Shown piece by piece: positions 16,290 through 24,721 of a stretch of DNA of 64,000 nucleotides; position 1 is the stretch's first letter, and the number at the start of each line of letters is the position of its first letter. The notes below the pieces were generated by a model that had not been told where the DNA came from, searched no databases, and saw only the letters and a list, made by a program, of their open reading frames with translations. Both the position numbers and the translations under genes were made by a program. Where the stretch lies: positions 620,001 through 684,000 of the forward strand of contig NC_013132.1 in assembly GCF_000024005.1 (NCBI RefSeq). Reading direction: 5' to 3'. This DNA is from Chitinophaga pinensis DSM 2588 (GTDB lineage: Bacteria; Bacteroidota; Bacteroidia; Chitinophagales; Chitinophagaceae).

Positions 16290-18887
16290 TCAACTATTTA
16301 ACTTTTTTCCTAATACCACAGGCAATTTCCATTGTCGCACCTGTCCCACGGGACTTATCACCTCGGCAAAGATGACGTATATACCTGTTACCAGTTCGCG
16401 GTTCTGCAGCCCCCGGCCATCCCAGATCATATACCCTTCGGCAGACAAGGCCATATTTCGTGCTAATTGCCTGACAGTTCGCCCTTCTGCATCAAAAATC
16501 GTGACATTTATGACAAAACCCGGGACCGGAAATTTATAACTGAGTACCGCCACATCCTCAAATCCGTCATTATCCGGAGAAAAAATACCCGGACGGACCG
16601 ACAACATCCCCTGAACACCTCCTGCCGGAAGCTGCTGGGAATTCGCTCTCCCGGGAGTTGCATATTTTGCCGATCCTGCTGCAGAATGCCAGTTATACTT
16701 ATCTTGTGTAGGACCATCCGCCTGTAAACGTTCCAGCGAAACACCCCGGGTATTCCCCGCCAGGGATAGATGCATTGCGTCCGAATAATGCAATTCATCA
16801 ATAATATTGCCGGCAGCGTTTAATAATACAACTATGCCCTCCCCATTGATCAGTGCCGGCAGATTTATTTTATAAATGCTTTCCGGTGACAGACAATCAT
16901 ATTGTGCACATAAAGCAGCCGGATCTGTCGTAAAAGCTGCATAAGCACCAGGTAATAACACATGGACAGTACCCGATAGGGAGACCACTTCGTCTAATTG
17001 GCCATCCGTTTTTCTTCTTGTCAGGAATAAACGGGAAAAGTCAAGCGCTTTAGGACTTCTGTTAAAGATCTCGATAAACTCCGGCACACCCGAAGCCGGA
17101 TCATATAATATTTCATTGAAGACAATATCAAAACTATCTGCCTCAGAAACCCTGGCCACCGCCAGATCAGGGGCGACGCTTACTTCCTGTCCCGTACAGT
17201 CATTCAGCCCCTCCACGGCTATCTGATAAATAGTACCCGGCAGGAGGGGGCTACCTAAGCGAAGAGATACATTATTATATAGCGGAGCTTGCGCAGTAAC
17301 TTTGATGACAGGCAATGCCGGATCAAAATGGTAATGAGCAGTAGTACTTACCGCCATACTATCCATGATACCGGAAAAGGATAGTCCGACGTTCATACTA
17401 TCGGCAGCATGTGCATGTACCAGGGATACGGGTGGCGGTATGCTGCCTGGTCCGCTGACTGTATTTGCTTTACCGGGTGTAGCACCTTCTTTTGCCAGCG
17501 AGGGACGCCAGTTAGTACTACCCGCACAGGGCCAGTGTACATCTACCATTTCAAGACTCCAACCTCCTTTCTCTTTCACCGGATTATGATACCAGCTGCG
17601 ATCATAACCAACTGCATGTACCAGCATACCACTGTTATTACGAAGAATGATCATATCACTATCCCCGGGTGCAGGAAAATTGCTGATACCCATCACGGCG
17701 ATATCTACGGGAAACTGATTCACAGCTTGCCTGTCACACAACACCAGATAAGTATCCGGCGGGAAGAGGCGGGCAGGTAATATCACCTCCCTGTTGCTGT
17801 TGGCCAGACGCCAGTCTTTTAGTTGCAGGGTAAACGGACTGTTATTCTTCAGTTCTACAAAACGCGCGGCCTGTAAGCCTGCGGAAGGCAACGCCTTTGG
17901 AAGGAATTCATGTATCAGCACATCATATCCTGTAGGGAGATAATACAGGAACGACGCCTTTAACATGGACGATATATTACCTGCAAGATCTCTTATCCCA
18001 TTTATCAGTAAGTGACAGCTGTCCCCGTTGGGAAATGCCTGCTCAAACTGCACATTGACACAAAAGGGACTATTATTATCCTGCCAGATGCGCAAAGGCA
18101 GATTGTCGGTTCCGGGTAGCTGAAAATTGTGATAGTCGCGAAGACTGTTACTATCGGGCGTTTCACTAAAACAGCAACTGATAGTATGTGCGTTGAGCAG
18201 CTGAACAGACAACAAGGAGGGCGGTATGGTATCTGCTACCAGCGGATGAACGGACACATCATCAAAATAGTGACGGCGAAAGAAAGAAGCAGTAGACTGA
18301 CGCACGGCGAATCCCATAAAGCGGCTCGTATTATACATATTATCTTTTGCTATACCTTCCCGGGTATAAGCAGTGCCATTGCCATTTTCGTCGGTCCACA
18401 ATTCCCAGTTATCCTCTTTTCGGATCACTTTTATTTTCAGGGTGGAAGAGGTATGATCAGTGATACCATCACGTCCATCTATCAGTAGTACGGGAGGGAG
18501 ATTGCCGTCTTTCCGGTAAAGACAGACCTCATCTTTTGTATTACCGATACGCACGAAATAACCTTTGCTGCCTGGTGCGGAAAGGTTGGCACTATCTGCG
18601 GTAAGGAATATGTCTGCATAATTGAGAGAGGAGGTATTGAAATCCAGTTGCAGCCAGCACTCCCATATTGCATTACGTGACAGGGAAGAACTGGTTGAAA
18701 GATAGAAAGTGCTGCTGCTTCGGGAGAGACGACTGCGGAGACGGCCTTGCTCTACGGTCCATGCAGTATCTGTTCCTTTCCAGGCGACTGCTTCATTAAT
18801 ATTCTGATAATCAAAAGATTCGCTCACCTGAGCAAATGAGAAAGCTACCTGCATCAGCAGGCATACACAAACAATGGTAGTACGCAT
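16290..18887 (-). CDS. Secreted lamin-tail domain protein with a FlgD/CHU_C-like C-terminus
   Basis: An 865-residue exported protein with a signal peptide (1-19, ending SFAQ). Order of parts: a laminin-G/concanavalin-like region (about 20-215), an Ig-like segment starting DTIPPSLLSVQLLNA, a first lamin-tail domain (about 325-475; VLIHEFLPKA ... RFVELKN, WRLANSN), another Ig-like segment, a second lamin-tail domain (about 595-700; IVFNEILYDPASGVPEFIEI) and a C-terminal SPDNDGFEDVAVLSYKF ... WDGRGLQNRELVTGIYV block. This last block resembles FlgD-type/CHU_C domains used for T9SS secretion. Role at the cell surface unknown; lamin-tail domains often accompany secreted nucleases or hydrolases, but no catalytic motif is seen. 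Confidence 0.85.
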   Translation of the reverse strand: MRTTIVCVCLLMQVAFSFAQVSESFDYQNINEAVAWKGTDTAWTVEQGRLRSRLSRSSSTFYLSTSSSLSRNAIWECWLQLDFNTSSLNYADIFLTADSANLSAPGSKGYFVRIGNTKDEVCLYRKDGNLPPVLLIDGRDGITDHTSSTLKIKVIRKEDNWELWTDENGNGTAYTREGIAKDNMYNTSRFMGFAVRQSTASFFRRHYFDDVSVHPLVADTIPPSLLSVQLLNAHTISCCFSETPDSNSLRDYHNFQLPGTDNLPLRIWQDNNSPFCVNVQFEQAFPNGDSCHLLINGIRDLAGNISSMLKASFLYYLPTGYDVLIHEFLPKALPSAGLQAARFVELKNNSPFTLQLKDWRLANSNREVILPARLFPPDTYLVLCDRQAVNQFPVDIAVMGISNFPAPGDSDMIILRNNSGMLVHAVGYDRSWYHNPVKEKGGWSLEMVDVHWPCAGSTNWRPSLAKEGATPGKANTVSGPGSIPPPVSLVHAHAADSMNVGLSFSGIMDSMAVSTTAHYHFDPALPVIKVTAQAPLYNNVSLRLGSPLLPGTIYQIAVEGLNDCTGQEVSVAPDLAVARVSEADSFDIVFNEILYDPASGVPEFIEIFNRSPKALDFSRLFLTRRKTDGQLDEVVSLSGTVHVLLPGAYAAFTTDPAALCAQYDCLSPESIYKINLPALINGEGIVVLLNAAGNIIDELHYSDAMHLSLAGNTRGVSLERLQADGPTQDKYNWHSAAGSAKYATPGRANSQQLPAGGVQGMLSVRPGIFSPDNDGFEDVAVLSYKFPVPGFVINVTIFDAEGRTVRQLARNMALSAEGYMIWDGRGLQNRELVTGIYVIFAEVISPVGQVRQWKLPVVLGKKLNS

Positions 18888-18952
18888 GTCTTAAAAAAAT
18901 TGGGTTGGTTTGGACAGAAATTTAGTGATTTTCTATGATTCTGGCCAAGACA

Positions 18953-18982
18953 TTGAAAACCGCAATGCTTGTGTTAAATTTG
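18953..18982 (+). promoter_or_regulatory. Promoter of asd
   Basis: TTG (18953-18955), exactly 19 bp, then TAAATTTG (18975-18982): a full match to the Bacteroidota housekeeping promoter TTG-N19-TAnnTTTG, 29 bp before the asd ATG. Confidence 0.8.
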
Positions 18983-19011
18983 CATTTCCAAAAAATTAAA
19001 ATGTAAAAACA

Positions 19012-20001
19012 ATGAAAGTTGCCGTAGTAGGAGCTACCGGACTGGTAGGCTCAAAAATGTTACAAGTATTGACCGAAAGAGATTTTCCGGTTACAGAACT
19101 GATTCCCGTGGCTTCAGAGAAGTCCGTTGGTAAGGAAGTAACATTTAAGGGCAAGCCTTATAAGGTGGTTAATGCAGATACCGCAATTTCCATGAAACCG
19201 GATGTAGCATTGTTTTCTGCAGGTGGCAGCACTTCCCTGGAGTGGGCGCCAAAATTTGCTGCAGCAGGTATTACTGTCATTGACAACTCTTCTGCATGGA
19301 GAATGGATCCCACCAAGAAACTGGTGGTGCCTGAGATCAATGGTAAAACATTAACACCTGAAGATAAGATCATCGCTAACCCTAACTGTTCTACTATCCA
19401 GATGGTGCTTGTACTGCATCCATTACACGATAAGTACAAAATCAACCGTGTAGTTGTTTCAACTTATCAGTCAGTAACTGGTACAGGTGTAAAAGCGGTA
19501 GATCAGCTGATGAATGAGCGTCAGGGTATTGAAGGTGAAAAAGCATATGCACACCGTATTGACCTGAACGTGATACCACAGATCGATGTATTCCTCGATA
19601 ATGGTTACACGAAAGAAGAAATGAAGATGGTGAAAGAGACCGTGAAGATTATGGGCGACAGCAACATCCGTGTAACAGCGACGACTGTGCGTATCCCTGT
19701 AATTGGCGGTCACAGTGAGTCTGTAAACATCGCTTTTGACAATGAATACGAGCTGGCAGAAGTACGTAGTATCCTGGAAAATACACCAGGTGTTATTGTA
19801 GTGGACGATCCTTCCAAAGCACTGTATCCGATGCCGAAAGATGCACATGAGAAAGATGAAGTATTCGTAGGTCGTATCCGTCGTGATGAAACACAGGAAA
19901 AAACGTTGAATATGTGGATCGTGGCAGACAATCTGCGTAAAGGTGCTGCAACAAATGCGGTGCAGATAGCAGAATATCTCCACGCGCAGAAATGGATTTA
20001 G
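19012..20001 (+). CDS. asd: Aspartate-semialdehyde dehydrogenase
   Basis: Reduces aspartyl phosphate to aspartate semialdehyde with NADPH, feeding lysine/diaminopimelate, threonine and methionine synthesis. The 329-residue product begins with the Rossmann motif VAVVGATGLVGSKML. It has the catalytic C126 in ANPNCSTIQ, Q153 in TYQSVTGTG, and the basic/His pair in RIPVIGGHSESV (R228, H234). Length is typical. It stands alone, preceded by a consensus promoter and followed by a strong terminator at 20075. Confidence 0.97.
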   Translation: MKVAVVGATGLVGSKMLQVLTERDFPVTELIPVASEKSVGKEVTFKGKPYKVVNADTAISMKPDVALFSAGGSTSLEWAPKFAAAGITVIDNSSAWRMDPTKKLVVPEINGKTLTPEDKIIANPNCSTIQMVLVLHPLHDKYKINRVVVSTYQSVTGTGVKAVDQLMNERQGIEGEKAYAHRIDLNVIPQIDVFLDNGYTKEEMKMVKETVKIMGDSNIRVTATTVRIPVIGGHSESVNIAFDNEYELAEVRSILENTPGVIVVDDPSKALYPMPKDAHEKDEVFVGRIRRDETQEKTLNMWIVADNLRKGAATNAVQIAEYLHAQKWI

Positions 20002-20074
20002 TAAAAAATAGCCGTTGACTTTATCCTTTAGGGTGATAATTTCGCGAACGTATAAACGATTTATTTAAACTGAC

Positions 20075-20104
20075 AAGAGCAAGTGTGGGTACACTTGCTC
20101 TTTT
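20075..20104 (+). terminator. Rho-independent terminator after asd
   Basis: AAGAGCAAGTGT, loop GGGT, ACACTTGCTCTT and then TTTT: a 12-bp perfect stem 73 bp after the asd stop. Confidence 0.92.
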
Positions 20105-20231
20105 AGTATCGATTTGATGCGAAATAAGTATCAGTTTAACAAAAATTACACAGAAGTAGTATTGCTTTGTGAAAGATAAAATCCAATTTTGGTATCAATA
20201 ATCCTATGCCAACTTACTGATTCCAAAAAAC

Positions 20232-20239
20232 TATCTTTG
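20232..20239 (+). promoter_or_regulatory. -7 element before the small gene at 20300
   Basis: TATCTTTG matches TAnnTTTG, 60 bp before the ATG. No good -33 TTG at 19 bp. Confidence 0.45.
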
Positions 20240-20299
20240 TGAGCAAGTAAGGTGCGAAGAACTAAAAATTCACAAATCCGTAAACACCCTTAAAGTCCT

Positions 20300-20551
20300 A
20301 TGAAAACCAACGCCAATCGTGAGCTTTTACTGATGCACAAATTTACAGAAGAGTGGAGTACTAATTTTTCTTCACAGGTGTCCCGCATCATGAACATTGT
20401 GGATCAACATGATACACTGGACGGCATTATCCCGATTATTGAGGTAGCCAACGTGTATAATCAACGTTTTGCGCACACTAAGACAGACAAGGAAAACCTG
20501 TTGAAGAACCGCAAGGCAAGACCATTCGAATTCCTGATCCACAAGAACTAA
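20300..20551 (+). CDS. Small protein of unknown function
   Basis: An 83-residue, mostly helical, soluble protein without signal or membrane segment. I recognise no family. It has its own -7 element (20232-20239), an ATG start and codon use like the neighbours. The sequence is mixed-charge with a Lys/Arg-rich end (KENLLKNRKARPFEF), which is compatible with protein or RNA binding but proves nothing. It lies between the asd terminator and a convergent DUF2461 gene. I believe it is real because its promoter-like element and frame length agree, but it is not certain. Confidence 0.6.
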   Translation: MKTNANRELLLMHKFTEEWSTNFSSQVSRIMNIVDQHDTLDGIIPIIEVANVYNQRFAHTKTDKENLLKNRKARPFEFLIHKN

Positions 20552-20577
20552 TCCGCTGAAAATTATTGTGCTGTAGT

Positions 20578-20712
20578 CATCTGCCGGCCGGTGAATGTGC
20601 ATACGGTCGAATTATACGCCCGGCAGATGTACATATGGCTTACGTGTTGAAACGGTGTTACTCCCAGAGAAAATCACAGTGCATTGTGGCTTACCCATCC
20701 GCCGACGGCGGA
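20578..20712. repeat. GC-rich inverted repeats between convergent genes
   Basis: CATCTGCCGG (20578-20587) pairs with CCGGCAGATG (20620-20629), a perfect 10-bp stem with a 32-nt loop. Further on, TCCGCC-GAC-GGCGGA (20698-20712) forms a compact hairpin. Both stand out by GC content, and both share CTGCCGG/CCGGCAG or CCG-rich cores with the palindrome at 12195. They may end transcription of the two convergent genes or be REP-like elements. Confidence 0.55.
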
Positions 20713-20754
20713 CAGTGACTAATGATAGTATTTTCACCACGGGAAACTAACTAA

Positions 20755-21420
20755 CTATTCCAGATCCAGTGCCCTGTCCATAAATTTGACAAAAGGCTGC
20801 ATTACAGAAAATATTTTAAGGATCTCCCTGACTAATGCAGGCTGTAAAGCGGCATCGTCGGATATATGATGCCATACAGTGAAGCTTTTCAATTTCAGGT
20901 ATGCGATGGCAGGATTATCCGGCAGATAGCCCTGTGGTGCTGTCTTTAATGATTCGCCTTCGATCTTACCGAAGTAGCGGATGAATTCCTTATTGGAAAT
21001 GATCTGCTGAAACTCTTCAAAATTATAATCTATTTCCTGTCTCACTTTTTTGAGCACAGGCGCTTCCGGCATCCACAATCCGCCACCGGCAAAACTATTG
21101 CCTCCAGGTTCAAGATGAAAATAATAACCAGGACGTGGCGTCTTACGGCCACCTGGGGCAAAAGATGCACCCATATTGGTTTTATAAGGCGTTTTATCTT
21201 TCGAAAAACGGGTGTCTTTATAAATACGGAACGTACAGTCTTTTACCTGCAAACCTATCAATACGGGCTCCTGTTTAGCTAAACCGTCCAGGATCTGTTG
21301 TACTACACTCTCGTAATCTGCTTTCGCATTTTGATAATCGGATTTATGTTCATCAAACCATACCTTATTATTATTCTTAGCCAATGATTTTAAGAACTTC
21401 AACGTGGGGGGCTGTAACAT
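20755..21420 (-). CDS. DUF2461 domain protein
   Basis: A 221-residue soluble protein counted from the ATG at 21420; a GTG at 21438 would add six residues. Family blocks are LKFLKSLAKNNNKVWFDEHK at the start, FRIYKDTRFSKDKTPYKTNM in the first third and GYYFHLEPGGNSFAGGG in the centre, all typical of DUF2461 (TIGR02453). Biochemical function is unknown. No membrane segment, no cofactor motif. It is the last gene of the minus-strand group and ends opposite the small gene at 20300. Assignment to the family is strong; nothing about its role can be read from the context. Confidence 0.9.
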   Translation of the reverse strand: MLQPPTLKFLKSLAKNNNKVWFDEHKSDYQNAKADYESVVQQILDGLAKQEPVLIGLQVKDCTFRIYKDTRFSKDKTPYKTNMGASFAPGGRKTPRPGYYFHLEPGGNSFAGGGLWMPEAPVLKKVRQEIDYNFEEFQQIISNKEFIRYFGKIEGESLKTAPQGYLPDNPAIAYLKLKSFTVWHHISDDAALQPALVREILKIFSVMQPFVKFMDRALDLE

Positions 21421-21490
21421 GTAACCAGTTTTGTACACAAAATATAAAAATTATTTTCCGTTCTCCAGTAATCTACAAATGCACTATGCC

Positions 21491-21522
21491 CTTCATCCCT
21501 GGCCGGAAAGCCAGGAACGAAG
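21491..21522 (-). terminator. Possible terminator hairpin after the porin gene
   Basis: CCTGGC-CGGAAA-GCCAGG with outer CTTC/GAAG pairs, 24 bp past the porin stop. No T run follows, so termination is uncertain. Confidence 0.45.
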
Positions 21523-21546
21523 AGCGCAGGCAGTAATTTTTATTTG

Positions 21547-22629
21547 CTAGAAATGATATGTTGCAGCTAAGAGGACACTTGGAGATGTCGCAACAGGAGT
21601 CCCTGATTTCTTATTGAAGATATCTACAGATGCATTGTCTATTCTGAATTCAGGTATGATTGTAAGGTTACCTACTTTATAATTCATTGACAGCGTACCG
21701 GCCACAACATGGCCACCGCCGGCAGTAGCAAAGGTTTTAAGACCATCTTTATCATCGAAATATTCACCACGTACAGTCATTCCCAGCTTGTCATTGAAGT
21801 CAACATTGACATACAGCGCAGAGCCCCACCATTTTTTAGAACCTTCACCAGGTTCTTTGTCGCGGGTATCATTGTAAGTGCTGACGGTACCATTATACCC
21901 CAGTCCCAATACAGAATTGATCTGATAAGTAGCGACGAAGTCGATCTGATGGTTCTGAACACCAGTTGTGTCTTTTCCTTCCAGGTAATTGAGGTAGAGT
22001 TTCAGTGGTGCTTTGGTAGAGGAATAGCCCAATTGTGCACCTACATATTTATTATTGGTCCAGGAGGCGGACTTAAAATCGGTTGGATTGAATACGCCGA
22101 TCATCGCTGTCCAGGCCTGGCTGATAGTGAAATCAGCTTTCACACCTGTACTGAAGAACGGGCCATTACTGAACATGTAACTCATGCTGTAGTTACGGTT
22201 CAGGTAAGCATCCAGCAGTTCATAGCCAACGTGTGTACCAAAGCTACCCATGCTGATCTTCAGTTTGTCAAGCACCTGATAACCTATGTATAACTGTTTG
22301 ATGGCTAATTCAGCTGTATTTGTTTTATCGGTAGTCTCGTTATAGGAAAATTCAGCAGCTCTTTTACCAAAACCGAGGTCCGCTACGATGCTTCCCTTCT
22401 TGAATTCATGCTCGGCTTTGAGAGAGATCATACCCAGTTCAAAACTATTGTGAGAGTTTGTGAAACTGGTTTTGTTGTCAGTGTTGTTGCCATTGAAATT
22501 ATACCGGTAATACACATCCGCAGACCCTGAAATCTTAACCAGCGGAGCTTGCGTCGTATCAGTAGCGGTCTGGGAATAGGCAATAAATCCCTGGCAGGCA
22601 GCGAAAGCTACCAATAGAACTTTTTTCAT
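21547..22629 (-). CDS. Outer-membrane beta-barrel porin next to amtB
   Basis: A 360-residue protein with a signal peptide (1-19, ending AYSQ) and a barrel-like mature part of the Bacteroidota porin type (BBP2/OmpL-like): VKISGSADVYYRYNFNG at the start, repeated amphipathic strands such as KLKISMGSFGTHVGYELLDA, and a final aromatic residue (SVLLAATYHF), a usual outer-membrane assembly signal. It lies 265 bp downstream of amtB in the same direction. A role in passing ammonium or small nitrogen compounds over the outer membrane is inferred from this pairing only. The gap to amtB holds unusual repeats (see 22641-22850). Confidence 0.82.
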   Translation of the reverse strand: MKKVLLVAFAACQGFIAYSQTATDTTQAPLVKISGSADVYYRYNFNGNNTDNKTSFTNSHNSFELGMISLKAEHEFKKGSIVADLGFGKRAAEFSYNETTDKTNTAELAIKQLYIGYQVLDKLKISMGSFGTHVGYELLDAYLNRNYSMSYMFSNGPFFSTGVKADFTISQAWTAMIGVFNPTDFKSASWTNNKYVGAQLGYSSTKAPLKLYLNYLEGKDTTGVQNHQIDFVATYQINSVLGLGYNGTVSTYNDTRDKEPGEGSKKWWGSALYVNVDFNDKLGMTVRGEYFDDKDGLKTFATAGGGHVVAGTLSMNYKVGNLTIIPEFRIDNASVDIFNKKSGTPVATSPSVLLAATYHF

Positions 22630-22640
22630 GAAACGAAATT

Positions 22641-22850
22641 TGGTTGATAAAATGGTGTGCGTGTGTTGTTTTTCGAAGTTCTTTGCTCGTACTGTTCTAT
22701 AGCCGGAAATGAAGGGAAAAGAATAGCTAATAATTATCCGGGAAGGAAAATCCTACATGGAATAATTGATATTGGTTGATAAAAAATTCTGGTTGATAAA
22801 ATATAATTCTGTCTACGTTCTTTATTTCCCAGAATAATTATTAGCTATTC
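22641..22850. repeat. Three direct repeats plus a 17-bp inverted repeat between amtB and the porin gene
   Basis: TGGTTGATAAAA occurs at 22641, 22773 and 22790, the last two 17 bp apart. GAATAGCTAATAATTAT (22721-22737) is matched by its perfect reverse complement at 22834-22850, with weaker similarity continuing inward (GGGAA, AAA). Two of the three direct repeats lie inside the loop. Likely control elements for the porin, or for amtB read-through. Confidence 0.7.
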
Positions 22851-22894
22851 GACTTTTGGGTGTCAAACTATGTAAATCTCTTAGTTATTGTGGC

Positions 22895-24283
22895 TTAGTG
22901 CGCCATCTGCTCTTCTTTCAGTGCACCGTTGTCTTGTACACTCAGCATTGCAGGATGGTACTGTTCGTTGTGCTGTGTAGCATCCAGACCCAGTTCTTCT
23001 TCTTCTTCGCTTACACGGAGTGGGTGGATCAGGTTGATCAGCTTGAAGATGCCATAAGACACAGAGAAGCTGTATACTACTACGATCACGAGGCCGATTA
23101 CCTGGTTTTTGAAGAGTTCAAAACCACCGTAGAACAGACCGTCAGAGATAGCACCGTTTACATTTTTGCTGGCGAAAATACCTGTCAGCAGCATACCTAC
23201 CATACCGCCTACGCCATGGCAAGGGAATACGTCGAGGGTATCATCGATCGCAGTTTTGGATTTGTAGTGTGCTACCAGATTAGATACGATAGCGGAAGCG
23301 AAACCTATCATAATACTCTGTGGAATTCCTACGAAACCAGCAGCAGGGGTGATAGCTACAAGACCAACTACAGCACCGATACAGAAACCGAGCGCAGAAG
23401 CTTTACGACCACGGATCACATCGAAGAAGATCCAGGAAAGACCAGCAGCAGCAGCGGCAGTATTTGTAGTAGCGAAAGCGGAAGCAGCGAGGCCGTTAGC
23501 ACCCAGGGCAGAACCTGCGTTGAAACCGAACCAGCCGAACCACAGCAGACCTGTACCTAACAGTACGAAAGGAATGTTTGCAGGTTGCAGTTCTTTCTTT
23601 TCAATATGATCTTTACGGCGTTTCAGTACCAGTACACCTGCCAGGGCAGCGCAACCAGCAGAGATGTGTACTACTGTACCACCTGCAAAGTCAAGTACAC
23701 CGAGTTTGAACAGGATACCATCAGGATGCCAGGTCCAGTGCGCGATCGGCGCATATACCAGCAGACTGAATAACACCATGAATAATACGTAAGATGTGAA
23801 GCGGATCCTTTCTGCAACAGCACCTACTACCAGCGCAGGAGTGATTACCGCGAATTTCATCTGGAACAGGGCGAATAACAATAAAGGAATAGTCGTTCCC
23901 AGAGACCAAGGCTGGCCGGAAGGCACTCCTTTAAAGAACAGGAAGGTTGAAGGATCACCAATCAGACCATTTATTGATGTACCGAAGGAAAGGCTGAATC
24001 CAACGGCAACCCATACTATGCTCACCACACCGGTAGCAATAAAGCTCTGTACCAATGTTGAGATCACATTCTTACGATTCACCATACCACCGTAGAAGAA
24101 TGACAATCCGGGAGTCATCAGGAATACGAGGCAGGATGCCACCAGGATCCAGGCAATATCACCATAATTGTATTTTCCTTCAGGATCAGCAAAAGGCAGC
24201 TCACCTGGGACGAAAAGTGCAACTATCGCGACCAATGCCAGCACAATGAAGGGCAAATAGTCTTGAAATGATGTTTTCTTCAT
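22895..24283 (-). CDS. amtB: Ammonium transporter
   Basis: Inner-membrane ammonium/ammonia channel of the Amt/Rh family, 462 residues, about eleven to twelve membrane segments. Diagnostic features: the pore histidines H206 (GGTVVHISAGCA) and H356 (DVFPCHGVGGMVG), the FDVIRGRK and GLLWFGWFGFNAGSAL blocks, and LVVGAVAERIRF. The cytosolic tail (about 418-462) is acidic and then Gln/His-rich. In many bacteria a PII gene (glnK) is adjacent; none is seen here. A hydrophobic N-terminus of about 27 residues may act as signal or first helix. The gene is followed by a porin gene on the same strand. Confidence 0.96.
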   Translation of the reverse strand: MKKTSFQDYLPFIVLALVAIVALFVPGELPFADPEGKYNYGDIAWILVASCLVFLMTPGLSFFYGGMVNRKNVISTLVQSFIATGVVSIVWVAVGFSLSFGTSINGLIGDPSTFLFFKGVPSGQPWSLGTTIPLLLFALFQMKFAVITPALVVGAVAERIRFTSYVLFMVLFSLLVYAPIAHWTWHPDGILFKLGVLDFAGGTVVHISAGCAALAGVLVLKRRKDHIEKKELQPANIPFVLLGTGLLWFGWFGFNAGSALGANGLAASAFATTNTAAAAAGLSWIFFDVIRGRKASALGFCIGAVVGLVAITPAAGFVGIPQSIMIGFASAIVSNLVAHYKSKTAIDDTLDVFPCHGVGGMVGMLLTGIFASKNVNGAISDGLFYGGFELFKNQVIGLVIVVVYSFSVSYGIFKLINLIHPLRVSEEEEELGLDATQHNEQYHPAMLSVQDNGALKEEQMAH

Positions 24284-24370
24284 AGCAATTGATTTTTAAA
24301 TTTCTTCAATAAAAGTATGAAGGATATTCAAGTCATCAAATAGAAAAGGCAAAAAATAGAAATGATTGAA

Positions 24371-24378
24371 CAAAAATA
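24371..24378 (-). promoter_or_regulatory. Candidate amtB promoter -7 element
   Basis: TATTTTTG on the minus strand fits TAnnTTTG; no -33 TTG lies at 19 bp. AT-rich surroundings make a chance match possible. Confidence 0.35.
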
Positions 24379-24591
24379 TGGGTTCAACGGGCAAAAATTA
24401 ACTATATTATTATTATTTATAATATATGCATTAAAATTTGCATGAAATGGTGCCTGAAAAAGCGGTGTAATCATCTCGCAAACATTTAAATATCAATATT
24501 TTAAAGAAGGAGAAAGGGGCCGTTTAACAATTTTCTAACATTGGAGAGACGGTTGCTATTGCAAATATGTCACAAGGCATATAATAAAATA

Positions 24592-24623
24592 AAAATCAGC
24601 CTATTATATATTAGGCTGATTTT
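24592..24623 (-). terminator. Terminator of uvrB
   Basis: AAAATCAGCCTA-N8-TAGGCTGATTTT, a 12-bp stem; on the minus strand it is followed by further T-rich sequence, about 100 bp after the uvrB stop. Confidence 0.85.
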
Positions 24624-24721
24624 ACTAGGTTTTTGATCCGCGTTGAAGAATATTGATATATTACAAATAAATACATGTGAATTTTATGATCCAGGACATA
24701 AAAATGGGTCTTACTGCGACA

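Larger units (their letters stand above)
24284..24721. other. AT-rich intergenic region between uvrB and amtB
   Basis: 438 bp without a gene. It holds a candidate amtB -7 element, TATTTTTG on the minus strand (24378-24371), 88 bp before the ATG, and the uvrB terminator (24592-24623). Nothing else is seen. Confidence 0.5.
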
